Source of the DNA: a virus
Direction: 5' to 3' (one strand)
Virus record (IMG/VR): IMGVR_UViG_3300003324_000108
Coordinates: 1 to 54,488 of that record
Length of the DNA: 54,488 nucleotides
Positions 36,204 to 45,843 of this stretch are shown here, one piece after another. A program made the position numbers and the translations under genes. Within the stretch, counting starts at the first letter, position 1. Each line of letters begins with the position of its first letter. The notes under the pieces are model-generated. The model was not told where the DNA came from, ran no database searches, and saw only the letters and a program-made list of their open reading frames with translations.

Positions 36204-37616
36204 CTAGAGGAGGTAGTCGGCGGATCCGGAAGTCCACGGACCCGCTCCATTGAGGGTGATCTGGATGGTGGCCCAGCTGTCCCCGAGCACGGAGGCGAGC
36301 GCCACATCAACACCGTTAGCCATGGTGCCACTAACCGTGAAGTCGTGGTACTCACCGGACCCCACATTGTAGAAGCCGTCCGGGATGTGCTTAGTGTCAT
36401 CGGAGGGGGCAGGGGAATTGGTGCCCGGGTTCACCGTCACAGTGACAGTATTGCCGACACGCGTAAAGGTGGCTGTCGTCCCATCCGCCCAGGTGAGCGT
36501 GGCGGGCTCGGGAATGATCTCATCAGAGTCCGCCTTGTTCGCGGGGCTGAGTGTCACCTGGACGGTCTCACCATCGGAGTTCTCCGTCACAGTCACCAGG
36601 TCCAGCTTCTGCGTCTGCTGCATGCGTCGCGCGTTCAGCGTGGCACGGAGGGGCATCTGCACTCCGGGGAAAAGATCATCGACCGTCAGGTCGTAGGACA
36701 GCCGCAGGCTGGAGTTGTCGGGGATGCGGACCTCAACCGGGACGGGCGTGCGCCCCGCAATGTTGCGTGCAGCCTGCGAGTCGAGTTCCTGCTGCGTCGG
36801 TGCATCCGTGCCCTCCTCGTTGTAGACGGTAAAGATCTTCGTCCACGGCCCGTAGTAACTGGATGCCGTACCAGCCTTGCCGTATGTCCCATCATCGGCA
36901 ACCACGTACGCAATCTCGGTGTGGTCGGACCCATACGCGGTGATGATGATCTCGCCGAAGAAGTCCGCCTCCGTGAGGATGCGCGTCTTCCCCAGGGAAC
37001 GCGACGTGTCCCAGATATGGATGGCGCGCCCTACGGCGGCGTAGTCGATTCCGGAAGCGCGGGCCAGAGAGTCCAAGTGCTCACCCACGGTCATCTCGAA
37101 CGGTGCCGTCTTCGCTGTGGTCCGCGCCTCATTGGGGAAGTGGTGCACAGACAGGTAGGGGAGCACGTTCGCTGGTGCGTCGATTGTCTCCCAGACCACC
37201 ATTTCATTCTGGATGATCTCCTCGATACGGGTGGTCACCTCTGTGGCATTCGCCCCGGCATTGTTGTACGCCTGCGTCAGCGGCGTCCCGAAGAGGTACT
37301 GAGTCACGTCGTGTGCGTAGATCTCCACAGAATCAGAGCGCCACGCCACGCGCATGATCGGCCCCTCCCATACGCGGACGTTGCCACGGTAGATCACAAG
37401 CTCATGCCGCTTCGGCTCGATGAGAGCCAGCTGGTCTGCCTGAGCCTGACATGCGCGACCAGCGATGACGACCGTCGCCTCGCTCGTCTCGTCACGGCGG
37501 CGCGACCACTGCACACTGAAAGCGTCGATCAGGGAAATGAGGCGCTTCGTGCCCCCCCGGTCGTAGATCTCGGCACGGTGATGCTGAACACAGGGACCGC
37601 CATACGTGGATGCCAC
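36204..37616 (-). CDS. Minor tail protein, ReqiPepy6 Gp37-like family
   Basis: 470 residues. The pattern AEIYDRGGTKRLISLIDAFS, VVIAGRACQA-like and then LVIYRGNVRVWEGP, RSDSVEIYAHDVTQYLF is the actinophage tail family named after ReqiPepy6 Gp37. C-terminal residues 370-470 form an Ig-like/carbohydrate-binding-like end (TWADGTTATFTRVG). GTG 37616 follows AGGAGGGCC. Confidence 0.75.
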   Translation of the reverse strand: MASTYGGPCVQHHRAEIYDRGGTKRLISLIDAFSVQWSRRRDETSEATVVIAGRACQAQADQLALIEPKRHELVIYRGNVRVWEGPIMRVAWRSDSVEIYAHDVTQYLFGTPLTQAYNNAGANATEVTTRIEEIIQNEMVVWETIDAPANVLPYLSVHHFPNEARTTAKTAPFEMTVGEHLDSLARASGIDYAAVGRAIHIWDTSRSLGKTRILTEADFFGEIIITAYGSDHTEIAYVVADDGTYGKAGTASSYYGPWTKIFTVYNEEGTDAPTQQELDSQAARNIAGRTPVPVEVRIPDNSSLRLSYDLTVDDLFPGVQMPLRATLNARRMQQTQKLDLVTVTENSDGETVQVTLSPANKADSDEIIPEPATLTWADGTTATFTRVGNTVTVTVNPGTNSPAPSDDTKHIPDGFYNVGSGEYHDFTVSGTMANGVDVALASVLGDSWATIQITLNGAGPWTSGSADYLL

Positions 37617-37624
37617 TGGCCCTC

Positions 37625-39745
37625 CTAGAACCGGTTCGTCAGAGCTACGTCTACAGTGAGGTTACCCGCGGGTGCATCCAGGGGAACATCCACGCTCATC
37701 AGGTATGCGATGCCACACTTCATGATGGGCCACGAGGCGGGTCCACCACCCGACCCGAACAGAAGGTGGTCGGCGCGCACCGTCTGATCGCCCACGGTGG
37801 CGCGAGCCGTCTCCGAGACCCCGTCCAGGACGAAAGTTGCACCCGGGGGGATGAAGGAGACAATCTGCTCAGACACCCAGTCCTGGGATCCGATGAAGGA
37901 ATCGGGGTCCAGTTCGTCCGGGTTCTCCCACAGGCGAATGCGCGCCTGGCGGGTAGCCTGGTTGCCGCTCGTCAGGGTGATCGTCGGGACGTTTGCCAGC
38001 CACTTAGCGATGTTCTCCGCGGGGATGATCGCCCAATAGCGACGCCACGTCCCCACCTCATCGATGCACTCGTCTTCGATGATCGGAGGCCGGGGAGGTG
38101 CGGGAGGGGGCGGGCAGTCCGGGTCTGCGAGCGGGTCCACGGTAGAGGTGAGCACCACCGTTGCAGTCGAAGTGGACTCGTCGGGGGTGCCCAGCCAGTC
38201 GTACGTAAAGTTCGCATCGTCCGGGGTAGCGCCGTCGAAGTACGGGTAGAGACCCAGGGAAAGCATGGCGTTGTCAGCGATGACAACATCGCCACCCACC
38301 CACGCCGTCCACCCCGTGCCCGCCACGTCGGTGAAGAACAGGGCTGCCTCAACCGCACCGGCAGGCGCTGTTGCCGACACAACAAGGCGCGTCCAGAGGC
38401 CGGGGTTGGGTCCAGTCAGGACGCTGTCCCCCATGTCCGTACCCAGGCTGGTGCCGCTACCGTCGAACCATTCGATGCCAGCGCCCATGAGCTGATCCCG
38501 AGCGGGGATCTGCACATAGATGGACCCGTTGTATCGGCCACCCTCGGCGACCTGGGACCGGCTGTCAGTGCGCTGGCGCACGATGATCTGACCAGGGGCG
38601 GTCGTGTCCGCGGTGTACGTGATGCGTGCAGCGTAGGTACGCGTGCGACCACCCACCTGCTGGGAGAGGATTCCTCCGTAGCCAGTGGTGATCGCCCACC
38701 CCCTGACACTCTTGCCGTTCGCCTGGCTGACGGAGTTGTTGGTAGTGCCGAGCCACGAGAAGGTGGCGTCACCAGTCGCCGCACTGGACCCATCGAAATA
38801 CGTCCCGGGGCTCGTGTTCGGATTAGGCTGCTGCACCGCCTGCCACGAGCTGTAGGGAGACGTGTAGGTGACGCCGTTCTGGGTAACCCGCGCAGCGACT
38901 CGCCATTCATAGATGGTGCCCTGTGCAAGCCCGGTAGCCGTGTAGCTGGAGGTGCTGAACGAGTAGGACGTGACGGGCGTCGTAGTCCCCTGCACACGTC
39001 GATCCACCAGCCAGGTATCCACGGATGGCATGGTGTTGCTGAGCGTGGGCGTCAGCGTCGCAGATGTCCCCTGGATGGAAGCGGCGACGTTCATGGTGGA
39101 GGCGCTAGCGGCGAGAGTCGTGCCCTTCGCTACGGAAGACCACGGGCCAGCACCGATGGCATTCACACCACGCGCGTGCCAGTTCCACTCTGTTGCGGGG
39201 AGGAGGTCATTGCGCGTCGTCGTCCCCGAAGAGGTGCCGAGACCGGTGGGCGCACCACCAGTCGGCCAGCACTCGTATTCCCAGCGGATGATTCCGGATC
39301 CGCCGTCTCCGTTGCCAGTGAACTGGTAGCGCATCCCGCGCGTCGTGATCTGGTCAGGGGTGCCCGAAACATTACTCGGTGCGGGGGGCACGGTCGCCAC
39401 CGACTGATAGCCGGAAACGCCACCGTACCCGGCACCGCTCGTGTCCGTGTTGAAGTACCCGGCACAGAGCGCGCTGCCGACAGCGCCCACGTTGTAGCTG
39501 CCGCCGCCGATGTACTGCTCGCCGATGGGACCACCGGCAGGCCCCTGGAAGTTGTATGAACCCGATGCGACAGATACGCCCTGGATGGTGACGTTGTAGG
39601 TGGCTCCGCCGTTGTACGAGGTGTATCCCACCGATCCGGTGCGCTGCCAGTACAGGCTGACGTTGACAACCGTGCCGCTGTTCGAGGTGTAGATGACGAC
39701 CTCGTAAGGGCCGGTACCATCCATCGCTGCTGCATAGCGAGGCAT
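37625..39745 (-). CDS. Minor tail protein with FN3 and CBM-like modules
   Basis: 706 residues. An N-terminal beta-sandwich is followed by two FN3-like units (PPAPSNVSGTP to GPWSSVAKGT at about 118-215, and the next to about 310) and two jelly-roll-like modules with YFDG...WLGT phrases (near residues 315 and 515), which resemble carbohydrate-binding tail modules. C-terminal Pro-rich patch PPPPAPPRPP. ATG at 39745 follows AAGGAGC. It may bind the cell wall glycans. Confidence 0.75.
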   Translation of the reverse strand: MPRYAAAMDGTGPYEVVIYTSNSGTVVNVSLYWQRTGSVGYTSYNGGATYNVTIQGVSVASGSYNFQGPAGGPIGEQYIGGGSYNVGAVGSALCAGYFNTDTSGAGYGGVSGYQSVATVPPAPSNVSGTPDQITTRGMRYQFTGNGDGGSGIIRWEYECWPTGGAPTGLGTSSGTTTRNDLLPATEWNWHARGVNAIGAGPWSSVAKGTTLAASASTMNVAASIQGTSATLTPTLSNTMPSVDTWLVDRRVQGTTTPVTSYSFSTSSYTATGLAQGTIYEWRVAARVTQNGVTYTSPYSSWQAVQQPNPNTSPGTYFDGSSAATGDATFSWLGTTNNSVSQANGKSVRGWAITTGYGGILSQQVGGRTRTYAARITYTADTTAPGQIIVRQRTDSRSQVAEGGRYNGSIYVQIPARDQLMGAGIEWFDGSGTSLGTDMGDSVLTGPNPGLWTRLVVSATAPAGAVEAALFFTDVAGTGWTAWVGGDVVIADNAMLSLGLYPYFDGATPDDANFTYDWLGTPDESTSTATVVLTSTVDPLADPDCPPPPAPPRPPIIEDECIDEVGTWRRYWAIIPAENIAKWLANVPTITLTSGNQATRQARIRLWENPDELDPDSFIGSQDWVSEQIVSFIPPGATFVLDGVSETARATVGDQTVRADHLLFGSGGGPASWPIMKCGIAYLMSVDVPLDAPAGNLTVDVALTNRF

Positions 39746-39756
39746 TGCGGTGCTCC

Positions 39757-41094
39757 TTACGGGATGGTGACGGCCAGGGCGTCGGCGAACAGATTGACCA
39801 CGTTCCCACTAGCAATACCAGAAACGGCTACGGTCACGTACACGCGCGCCTGTGTTGCCGTGGCGGGAGGGAGAATGTGAGACTTCGTAACGGCCCCGCC
39901 GCCCGCGGGGGCGGTACCCACTGCATCCGTGCGCAGGACAGTGTTGGATGCGTTCAGCCAATCCACCGAGAACGACAGGGAGCTGAGCGTAGGGGTTCCC
40001 GTAGTAGCCAGGGCGGCACCCCACATGTTGACCGAGTAGCGCGTTCCCGTAGGGACGGACGGGAGGGCCACTGTCTGCAATGCGGACATGGTTCCCGTTC
40101 CCGTGGTGGTGGACGTGAAAACCACCTTGTAGGAGGCCGTTCCCACGGCGGCAAGCTCAGTGCTGCGCGATGCCGACATCTGCCCTGCGGTAATGACGCC
40201 GGACTGCCCGAAGGACCAGCCCGTTGCATTGGTCTCGCTGGAAGGGTTCGTGGAGTAGTTCTGCGCCAGAATCACGGTGGAACCACCGTCGAGTTCCATG
40301 GACGGATACGGGATCAGGTTGTACCGGATGTCCTCCACAATGCTCGGGGTGGTGACGGGAAGATCGACAGTGCGAGTAACCCCGTACACCCACGGGCGCA
40401 TGGATGTAACGGTGAACTCGATGACCTCCCCTACCGCATCTTCACGGGCGAATTCCTGGATGGTGAGCGGCCCGGACGTGGTCACTGCCCCATGCAGGAA
40501 CCGGCGCTGTGCGTCAACGGCCTCTTCCCACGCCGTGTCATCGCCACCACCGAAATCGCCCTCACCGAAAGACCCCTCACCGAAACCCTCCGAGGTGGAC
40601 TCACGGGTAGGGGGGCACGCGGCGAAGAATGCCATGTCCGTCGTGCCGCACTCCTCGCCGTGCTGTCCGCAGGCATCCGGGTCTAGTGCCGCCTCCAGCC
40701 AGGAGCGCCCATAGGAGAGGGCGTCCCGACCGCGGGCGAGAATGGCCGCCCGGACACGCACAGATCGGACGCCCTTCCGGATGGAGCCAATAGCGCCACC
40801 GTCTGCAAGACCCTCTGTCACCTGGACCTGACGGGTGGAGTCTTTCACTCCGGAGAACCCCAGCCCGAACACGCCGTAGAACCGCTCAGATTCAGGGCGG
40901 GTCGGGTCGTACCACGGGGCAGCCTGGATGTTCTGCGCCTCGTATGGCCCATCGCCCAACGCCTCCCGCAGGGACTCACATTCGTCGCTCACGAGCCACG
41001 GGATAGGGCATGACGCGGAACGGCTAATGCCGATGGCACGAGAGTTGTTGATGACCTCGTTTCCACCGAACGCCAGGTAGCCGTCGTAGACCAT
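39757..41094 (-). CDS. Minor tail protein (distal tail-like)
   Basis: 445 residues, the first gene after the tape measure, the usual place of the distal tail protein. N-terminal Cys residues (C-PIPWLVSDEC), beta-strand content, and the end (AVTKSHILPPATATQARVYVTV) resembling the CBM-like modules of its neighbour. ATG at 41094 follows AGGAGAGGTC. Confidence 0.7.
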   Translation of the reverse strand: MVYDGYLAFGGNEVINNSRAIGISRSASCPIPWLVSDECESLREALGDGPYEAQNIQAAPWYDPTRPESERFYGVFGLGFSGVKDSTRQVQVTEGLADGGAIGSIRKGVRSVRVRAAILARGRDALSYGRSWLEAALDPDACGQHGEECGTTDMAFFAACPPTRESTSEGFGEGSFGEGDFGGGDDTAWEEAVDAQRRFLHGAVTTSGPLTIQEFAREDAVGEVIEFTVTSMRPWVYGVTRTVDLPVTTPSIVEDIRYNLIPYPSMELDGGSTVILAQNYSTNPSSETNATGWSFGQSGVITAGQMSASRSTELAAVGTASYKVVFTSTTTGTGTMSALQTVALPSVPTGTRYSVNMWGAALATTGTPTLSSLSFSVDWLNASNTVLRTDAVGTAPAGGGAVTKSHILPPATATQARVYVTVAVSGIASGNVVNLFADALAVTIP

Positions 41095-41102
41095 GACCTC
41101 TC

Positions 41103-44100
41103 CTAACCGAGGGAGTCAACCCGCTCAGCGATGCGATCCAGAACCTCTACGGCAGTCCGTGCAGGATCACCAGAGTCCTGCACCACGATAGCGCCCGACT
41201 CGATGTTCACCGCCTTGCCACCGCCGACGACACCACCACTTCCCATCGCCGGGGTCTTGCCCTGGGCGAGAGCGGAAAGCCACCGCACGGAGGGATCCAC
41301 CTGCGACAGGGGGCGACGCAGCGGGACGATGGCCTCCGGTCCCGCCTCGCCAGCGAGGATGCGACGAGGGCCATTGAGGAGTCCACCGGACGCGAAACCG
41401 CCACCGGATCCGCCGCCACCGCCCCGACCAGCAGCACCCTGCGCACTGGACCCTGCGGATGCAGCCGCGTTAGCCGCGCCGAAGAGGCTCTGGAACCATC
41501 CGATAGCGTCTTGAATCCACCCGATCATCCCACTGATGGCATCACCTACGGCACTTGCCATGTCGTAGAAGAAGTTCCCGATAGGGGTAACGAACCGCGC
41601 GACACCGTTGTACATGTCCTGTACCCAGCTAACGAACTGGTCGAAGTCCCCGCCGAGGGTGTGGAATACGCCACTGACCGTGGTGTACATCGACTCGAAT
41701 GCTCCCGAGAAATCACCGCGTAGCAGGGCGGAAATAGTGTTCAGAATGCCGCTTGCCACCTGGAAGAAGACGGAGATGATGTTCGCAATAGCCTCGAACG
41801 TCACCCGCACAACTTCACCAACGACGATAATCGCATCCCCGAAGTCCTTCGCGCTCACGTTCGTTCCAAAGATCGCGTTCGTGAGCGCGACAAGGTAATC
41901 CGCCACCTGCGGCAGGATCGCAAGCAGGGGGGGGAGGGCGTTCGCGACGATGACGGCGAGCAGCTCGATGAAGGGGGTGAGTATCTGAACGATCTGCACG
42001 AATGCATCCACCACGGGGCCAAGGGCATCGAGCAGCGGCGGGAGCACGGCGAGTAGCGCCTTGCCGAGGATCTCCACCACCGGGACAAGAGCCTGGCCGA
42101 GGCGGGTCAGCGGTCCTTCCAACTTCGCAAAAGCCGTCACCAGCAAGCTACCGATGTTCTCGGCCAGCTGCCCAAGGACAGGCATGAGCGGCTGGAGAAT
42201 GTCGGCGATGCTGTTCAGGATCCCGACGAAGATGTTGAGCACGTCGAGCTTTCCGATGACGCCCAAGATCTGCGATGCCACCGGGAGGAAGTTGCCCAGG
42301 CCATCGATGAAGGACAGCAACCTGTCAATAGTCTCGGGCGTTACGAGGTCCGCCAGAGCCGAGCCCAGCTTGCCGGACAGGGTGAGCAGGGCGTTGAAGA
42401 TGCGCTCACCGTTTGCGAACCAGGTCTCCAGCGCCTTCTGCCCCTCGATGGACTTCATCCAGTCATTCCACTGGTTGAGCAGTCCAGTGAGGGTGTTCAG
42501 CATGGAGTTGCCCGTGGCGGCACCAGCCTGGAAGAGGGTGTTGAGGGCACTGCCGAGGGATCCGACGACGCCGAGGATCGCATTGATGGATTCCAGCGCC
42601 TTGTTGAAGAACGTTTGCAGAGAGCCATCCTGCGCAGCAGCAGTCATCGTGTCCGACCACTGCTTAGCCCAGGTGTCGAACTGCCCTGCGAACGTCTCCA
42701 GGGCCGGGGATGCAGCAGAGAACACTGCGGCCAGGCCGCTGGCCAGAGATGCAGCGCCCGTTCCAATCGAGGCGATGGCGTTGGGGATAGTGGTGGCGAG
42801 CGCCTGGTAGAACAGCTGGAACCCGGGGGACGAGAGCGCGGCGCTGAACGCATCCGTGATACGGGACAGGCTTGCCGCGAACGCATCCACGATGGACGTG
42901 TTGGACAGCACTGTCGTCAGCGTGTCCAGGAAGTTCGCGACAGACGGCCCCCAGGCGGCGGCAAATCTGCGGCCCGAGTCCTCCGCCGCCTTCGACAGCC
43001 CAGACAGGGCGTCGGCGACAGCGGGCACCTCCTCCTTCATGAACCGGAAGGAGTTGATCGCCAGACCAGCGGCAGCAGCGAATCCGGCTACGGCTGCCCC
43101 GGCGAGACCGAGTGCACCGACAAGTGCTACACCGATGCTGGAGATGAGGGCCGTAAGCCCTGCCCCCACGCCGGACCCGAGGGATGCCGTCCCCTCACCG
43201 ATAGCGGCGACAAGCGCTGTCCACAGAACAATCAGACGGGCAACACGCGACTTGAGTACGCGCTCATTGCCACCGAACTGCGCGTTCAGGTTCTTGTTGC
43301 CGTTGCGTACGGCGTTGACGGCGCGGGCCATGCCAACCTCTGCCTCGCGCCCGAACGTTCCCCAGCGCCGCCCATTCGAGTCGAAGAACCGCGTGAGTTC
43401 ATGGTCGCCAGACAAGCGCTTGGACTCGTTCACGAAATTGCTGACCTCGGAGCGGAACCCGCGGAGAGCAGATGCGGAGCCACTGAGGCGGCCGAACGAT
43501 GCACGCAGGCGATCCACGGCAGGACGAACGGCGTCAATGTCGATGACGCTGTCCCGCACGCCACGCCCGAAACGCACGACACGATCACGCGCACCCTCGA
43601 TGACAGGGTTGAGTCGCTGTAGCTGGGTGCGCAGCAGGCTGACAGCACTGTTTGTGCGAGTGCGAACCTCATCGCCGAATTCCCGAACACCGCCGAGGGT
43701 ATTTGCGAAACCTCGTCGCACATTCTCCACTGCACGCACGAGTCCAGGGAAAGTGTCCCTTACATCCTGCGCACTAATGCGCAGATCACGCATGCCCTGG
43801 ACGAACGGGGACAGATTGCGTGCAGATGCATCCCGGAGCATCTGCCCGAAATCACGCAGGCCCGTGGAGATCCGTCCAATAGTCCGGTCCAGACCTCCAC
43901 GGATAGCCGTGCGCAGGTTGCGGAAGCTCGTCGCCAGGCGGTTGATAGCAGGGCTGGTGCGCAGGGCCGTGGTGAGAACCTGGCCCAAGCTGCGGGCCAC
44001 GTCACGGGAACCCTTGCGCACTTCCGCATTGAGCGCCTTGTTGAGTTCCTTGCCGCCGATAGCGCCAGCGGTACGCCCGACACGACGAAGATCGCGGGGG

Positions 44101-44156
44101 AGAAGTGTGCCGTCAGCGCCGACGATGAACTCGACGCGCCCAATGTTTGTTGCCAC
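41103..44156 (-). CDS. Tape measure protein
   Basis: 1017 residues, the longest gene, directly after the tail assembly chaperone. It is Ala/Val/Gly-rich with several hydrophobic stretches (about residues 320-385 SLGSGVGAGLTALISSIGVA region) and helical N-terminal part. The end (AGEAGPEAIVPLRRPLSQVD) has the phrase common to many actinophage tape measures. It sets tail length; by rule of thumb, about 1.5 angstrom per residue would give about 150 nm. GTG at 44156 follows GAGGAGG. Confidence 0.9.
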   Translation of the reverse strand: MATNIGRVEFIVGADGTLLPRDLRRVGRTAGAIGGKELNKALNAEVRKGSRDVARSLGQVLTTALRTSPAINRLATSFRNLRTAIRGGLDRTIGRISTGLRDFGQMLRDASARNLSPFVQGMRDLRISAQDVRDTFPGLVRAVENVRRGFANTLGGVREFGDEVRTRTNSAVSLLRTQLQRLNPVIEGARDRVVRFGRGVRDSVIDIDAVRPAVDRLRASFGRLSGSASALRGFRSEVSNFVNESKRLSGDHELTRFFDSNGRRWGTFGREAEVGMARAVNAVRNGNKNLNAQFGGNERVLKSRVARLIVLWTALVAAIGEGTASLGSGVGAGLTALISSIGVALVGALGLAGAAVAGFAAAAGLAINSFRFMKEEVPAVADALSGLSKAAEDSGRRFAAAWGPSVANFLDTLTTVLSNTSIVDAFAASLSRITDAFSAALSSPGFQLFYQALATTIPNAIASIGTGAASLASGLAAVFSAASPALETFAGQFDTWAKQWSDTMTAAAQDGSLQTFFNKALESINAILGVVGSLGSALNTLFQAGAATGNSMLNTLTGLLNQWNDWMKSIEGQKALETWFANGERIFNALLTLSGKLGSALADLVTPETIDRLLSFIDGLGNFLPVASQILGVIGKLDVLNIFVGILNSIADILQPLMPVLGQLAENIGSLLVTAFAKLEGPLTRLGQALVPVVEILGKALLAVLPPLLDALGPVVDAFVQIVQILTPFIELLAVIVANALPPLLAILPQVADYLVALTNAIFGTNVSAKDFGDAIIVVGEVVRVTFEAIANIISVFFQVASGILNTISALLRGDFSGAFESMYTTVSGVFHTLGGDFDQFVSWVQDMYNGVARFVTPIGNFFYDMASAVGDAISGMIGWIQDAIGWFQSLFGAANAAASAGSSAQGAAGRGGGGGSGGGFASGGLLNGPRRILAGEAGPEAIVPLRRPLSQVDPSVRWLSALAQGKTPAMGSGGVVGGGKAVNIESGAIVVQDSGDPARTAVEVLDRIAERVDSLG

Positions 44157-44167
44157 TACCCACCTCC

Positions 44168-44467
44168 TCAGCTACTAGTCTGCCGCTTGAGGTCGTTGAA
44201 TAGCGACATTTCCTCCTCGATAACATCACGCGTCACCCTATCCGGGTTGCGCCCTGCCGTCGATTCGGCCCACATTTCCTCATGCCAGCGCCTGTAGTCC
44301 TCCTCCGGTGCCATTGACATTCTCTCCACGCACCAGGCATAGACGAGATTGAGGAAACGGGTGACGGGGAGTTCTACTGGATCGAACCCTTGCCGCGCGC
44401 ACGCCCCGTCGATCTCGTGCCAGTATTCGCCCGCGACCCAGAAGAGGCGACGGGCGACGGGGTAGGG
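44168..44467 (-). CDS. Tail assembly chaperone, frameshift extension (gpT)
   Basis: The -1 frame entered at GGGTTTC (44473-44467) runs 99 more codons to 44168. It encodes PYPVARRLFWVAGEYWHEIDG and VTRFLNLVYAWCVERMS, the typical gpT part that contacts the tape measure. A GTG in this frame at 44479 could start it alone, but no Shine-Dalgarno is near. Confidence 0.75.
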   Translation of the reverse strand, partial: PYPVARRLFWVAGEYWHEIDGACARQGFDPVELPVTRFLNLVYAWCVERMSMAPEEDYRRWHEEMWAESTAGRNPDRVTRDVIEEEMSLFNDLKRQTSS

Positions 44468-44838
44468 AAACCCTGCCACTTCTCCATCAGCATCTCGAAG
44501 ATCTCAGTGATGAGTTCGGAGTCAACATCCACATCCTCCGGGTCGCGCAGGCGCTTCACCAGGCGGCGGTAGTCCTTGTCGCTCAGAACGTCCTTGAAGA
44601 AGGAGACGATGGCGTTGACCTCGTCGGCGACGGTTGCCTCAGAGTTGCCACCGTAAGCCATCATGAGCATGAGCTGCTCTTCGGTGGGGGCTGTCGCGGT
44701 GTAGTCATCGCGACTGACGATAATCTCGTTGCCATCCTCGTCTTCGTCGGTGACCTCGATGAAGAAGGGGATGGGCTCCCGTTCCTTGGTGACGCGATCC
44801 TTGACGCGGCGGCGGAATCCCTGCGCGGCTGTTGCCAT
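44374..44838 (-). CDS. Tail assembly chaperone (gpG)
   Basis: ATG at 44838 follows GAAAGGAC. 154 residues: helical, with an acidic middle (EVTDEDEDGNEI), and the last part (SSGSRANTGTRSTGRARG) is the unshifted end. Lies between the tube genes and the tape measure, and has a slippery site at 44467-44473, matching the gpG/gpGT pattern. The fused product would be about 223 residues: complement(join(44168..44467,44467..44838)). Confidence 0.85.
   Translation of the reverse strand: MATAAQGFRRRVKDRVTKEREPIPFFIEVTDEDEDGNEIIVSRDDYTATAPTEEQLMLMMAYGGNSEATVADEVNAIVSFFKDVLSDKDYRRLVKRLRDPEDVDVDSELITEIFEMLMEKWQGFPTPSPVASSGSRANTGTRSTGRARGKGSIQ
44467..44473 (-). other. -1 ribosomal frameshift site GGGTTTC
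   Basis: On the minus strand the frame reads CAG-GGT-TTC, so G-GGT-TTC is an X-XXY-YYZ slippery heptamer. After -1 slippage the frame reads GGG-TTT-CCC-TAC, opening the 99-codon extension to 44168. It is in the right place near the end of gpG. Confidence 0.8.
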
Positions 44839-44849
44839 GGTCAGGTGTC

Positions 44850-44868
44850 CTTTCTGTCCTACAGAAAG
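44850..44868 (-). promoter_or_regulatory. Hairpin overlapping the gpG Shine-Dalgarno
   Basis: CTTTCTGT-AGG-ACAGAAAG (minus strand, 44868-44850) has an 8-bp perfect stem with a three-base loop. Its 3' arm contains AGAAAG of the gpG ribosome site (GAAAGGA). It may dampen or gate translation of the chaperone. Confidence 0.5.
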
Positions 44869-44878
44869 AGTACAGCGA

Positions 44879-45301
44879 TCACAGGAACGGGGCGAGAGCG
44901 ACTTCCCCGGCGCGGGTGATCCACGGGTTGGCAGCCTGCCCCCTAACGGACGTAACTGCATGGCGAGGGAAGGGGAGGCCCCGATACACGGGCACCCACA
45001 GGCCGAGGTCGCCATTCGCCGTGATGGGGCCGTTCGTCCCCTCGTGCACGTACAGTGCGTAGTCGGCATCATTCCGGATCGTGTACCGCGCACCACGCTG
45101 GCCACCAGTAGTGTAGGAGGTCATGATCGGGGCCGGGTAATGGCTGGCCTTGAGGTGACCGGTGCGGGCTGGCGCGAAGGCGATAGCCAGGTTCAGGTGT
45201 TCCGTCCCGAGCAAGCCCAGCCAGTTCCACGCATCACCACCGGGGCGGAAGAGTCCGTCCACGGCGGTGTCGTAGATGGTGACACGAACAGGTGCGGCCA
45301 T
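44879..45301 (-). CDS. Tail terminator/completion-like protein, 140 aa
   Basis: Strand-rich with GRPGGDAWNWLGLL-like N-terminal part (DTAVDGLFRPGGDAWNW) and a GARYTIRNDADYALYVHEGT phrase, reminiscent of HK97 gp10-like neck proteins (the Y..Y.HEGT motif). ATG 45301 overlaps the previous stop (TGATG). Position between connectors and gpG fits. Confidence 0.65.
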   Translation of the reverse strand: MAAPVRVTIYDTAVDGLFRPGGDAWNWLGLLGTEHLNLAIAFAPARTGHLKASHYPAPIMTSYTTGGQRGARYTIRNDADYALYVHEGTNGPITANGDLGLWVPVYRGLPFPRHAVTSVRGQAANPWITRAGEVALAPFL

Positions 45302-45843
45302 CAGACGCTCCAGACCGTAACCAACCAGAACCCGCCGCCACAGTCTCCCGTGATCTGGAGCGGCTGATACTGGCCGATGGTGTAGGTGAGATCAAGGTCG
45401 GTGAGGCAGCAGTTGATCGCGGCCTTGATCGCGGCCTTATCCGCCATCTGGAGACGCGTTGCCTCGACCAGCTCCTCTGTCGTCGGGACGGTGATTCCAG
45501 TGATCGCATTGCCCTTCCCTACCGGAAGGCAGCGCGCAATCCCCACCTCGAAGGTTGACGCGACAGGGGACTGACACGACGCCCCGGAAGTATCCGGCTG
45601 CGGAAAGTTGGAGGAGGGGAACTCTGTTTGCAGACGCACCCACCCCTGTCCGCCACATGCCTTCCGTCCAGGTAGCGCAGTGTCACTGCAGGAGCCGCAG
45701 GAGTCCATGATCGCCAGTGGACCGGGCACGGGCGCGCAACGGCACACACCTGGCAGCATGCGATCCTCCAGGGCCTGCTGCACGCATGCCGCAAGACTGA
45801 CCATCGTCGGCCAGGCGTCGCGATCCTCCACGTATTCGCTCAT
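45301..45843 (-). CDS. Cys-rich head-to-tail connector, 180 aa
   Basis: About a dozen cysteines (C-RCAP, CGSC, CGGQG, CQSP, CCLTD, CGGG). The end (LTYTIGQYQPLQITGDCGGGFWLVTVWSV) has strands. It overlaps its neighbours by ATGA and TGATG. Positions after the adaptor suggest a head-tail stopper; the cysteines may be stabilising disulfides or metal ligands. Confidence 0.6.
   Translation of the reverse strand: MSEYVEDRDAWPTMVSLAACVQQALEDRMLPGVCRCAPVPGPLAIMDSCGSCSDTALPGRKACGGQGWVRLQTEFPSSNFPQPDTSGASCQSPVASTFEVGIARCLPVGKGNAITGITVPTTEELVEATRLQMADKAAIKAAINCCLTDLDLTYTIGQYQPLQITGDCGGGFWLVTVWSV

Noticed and set aside
35523-39559. Long plus-strand frames opposite the minor tail genes
   Set aside because: Shadows of the Gp37-like and FN3 tail proteins; no ribosome sites and a composition typical of antisense frames.
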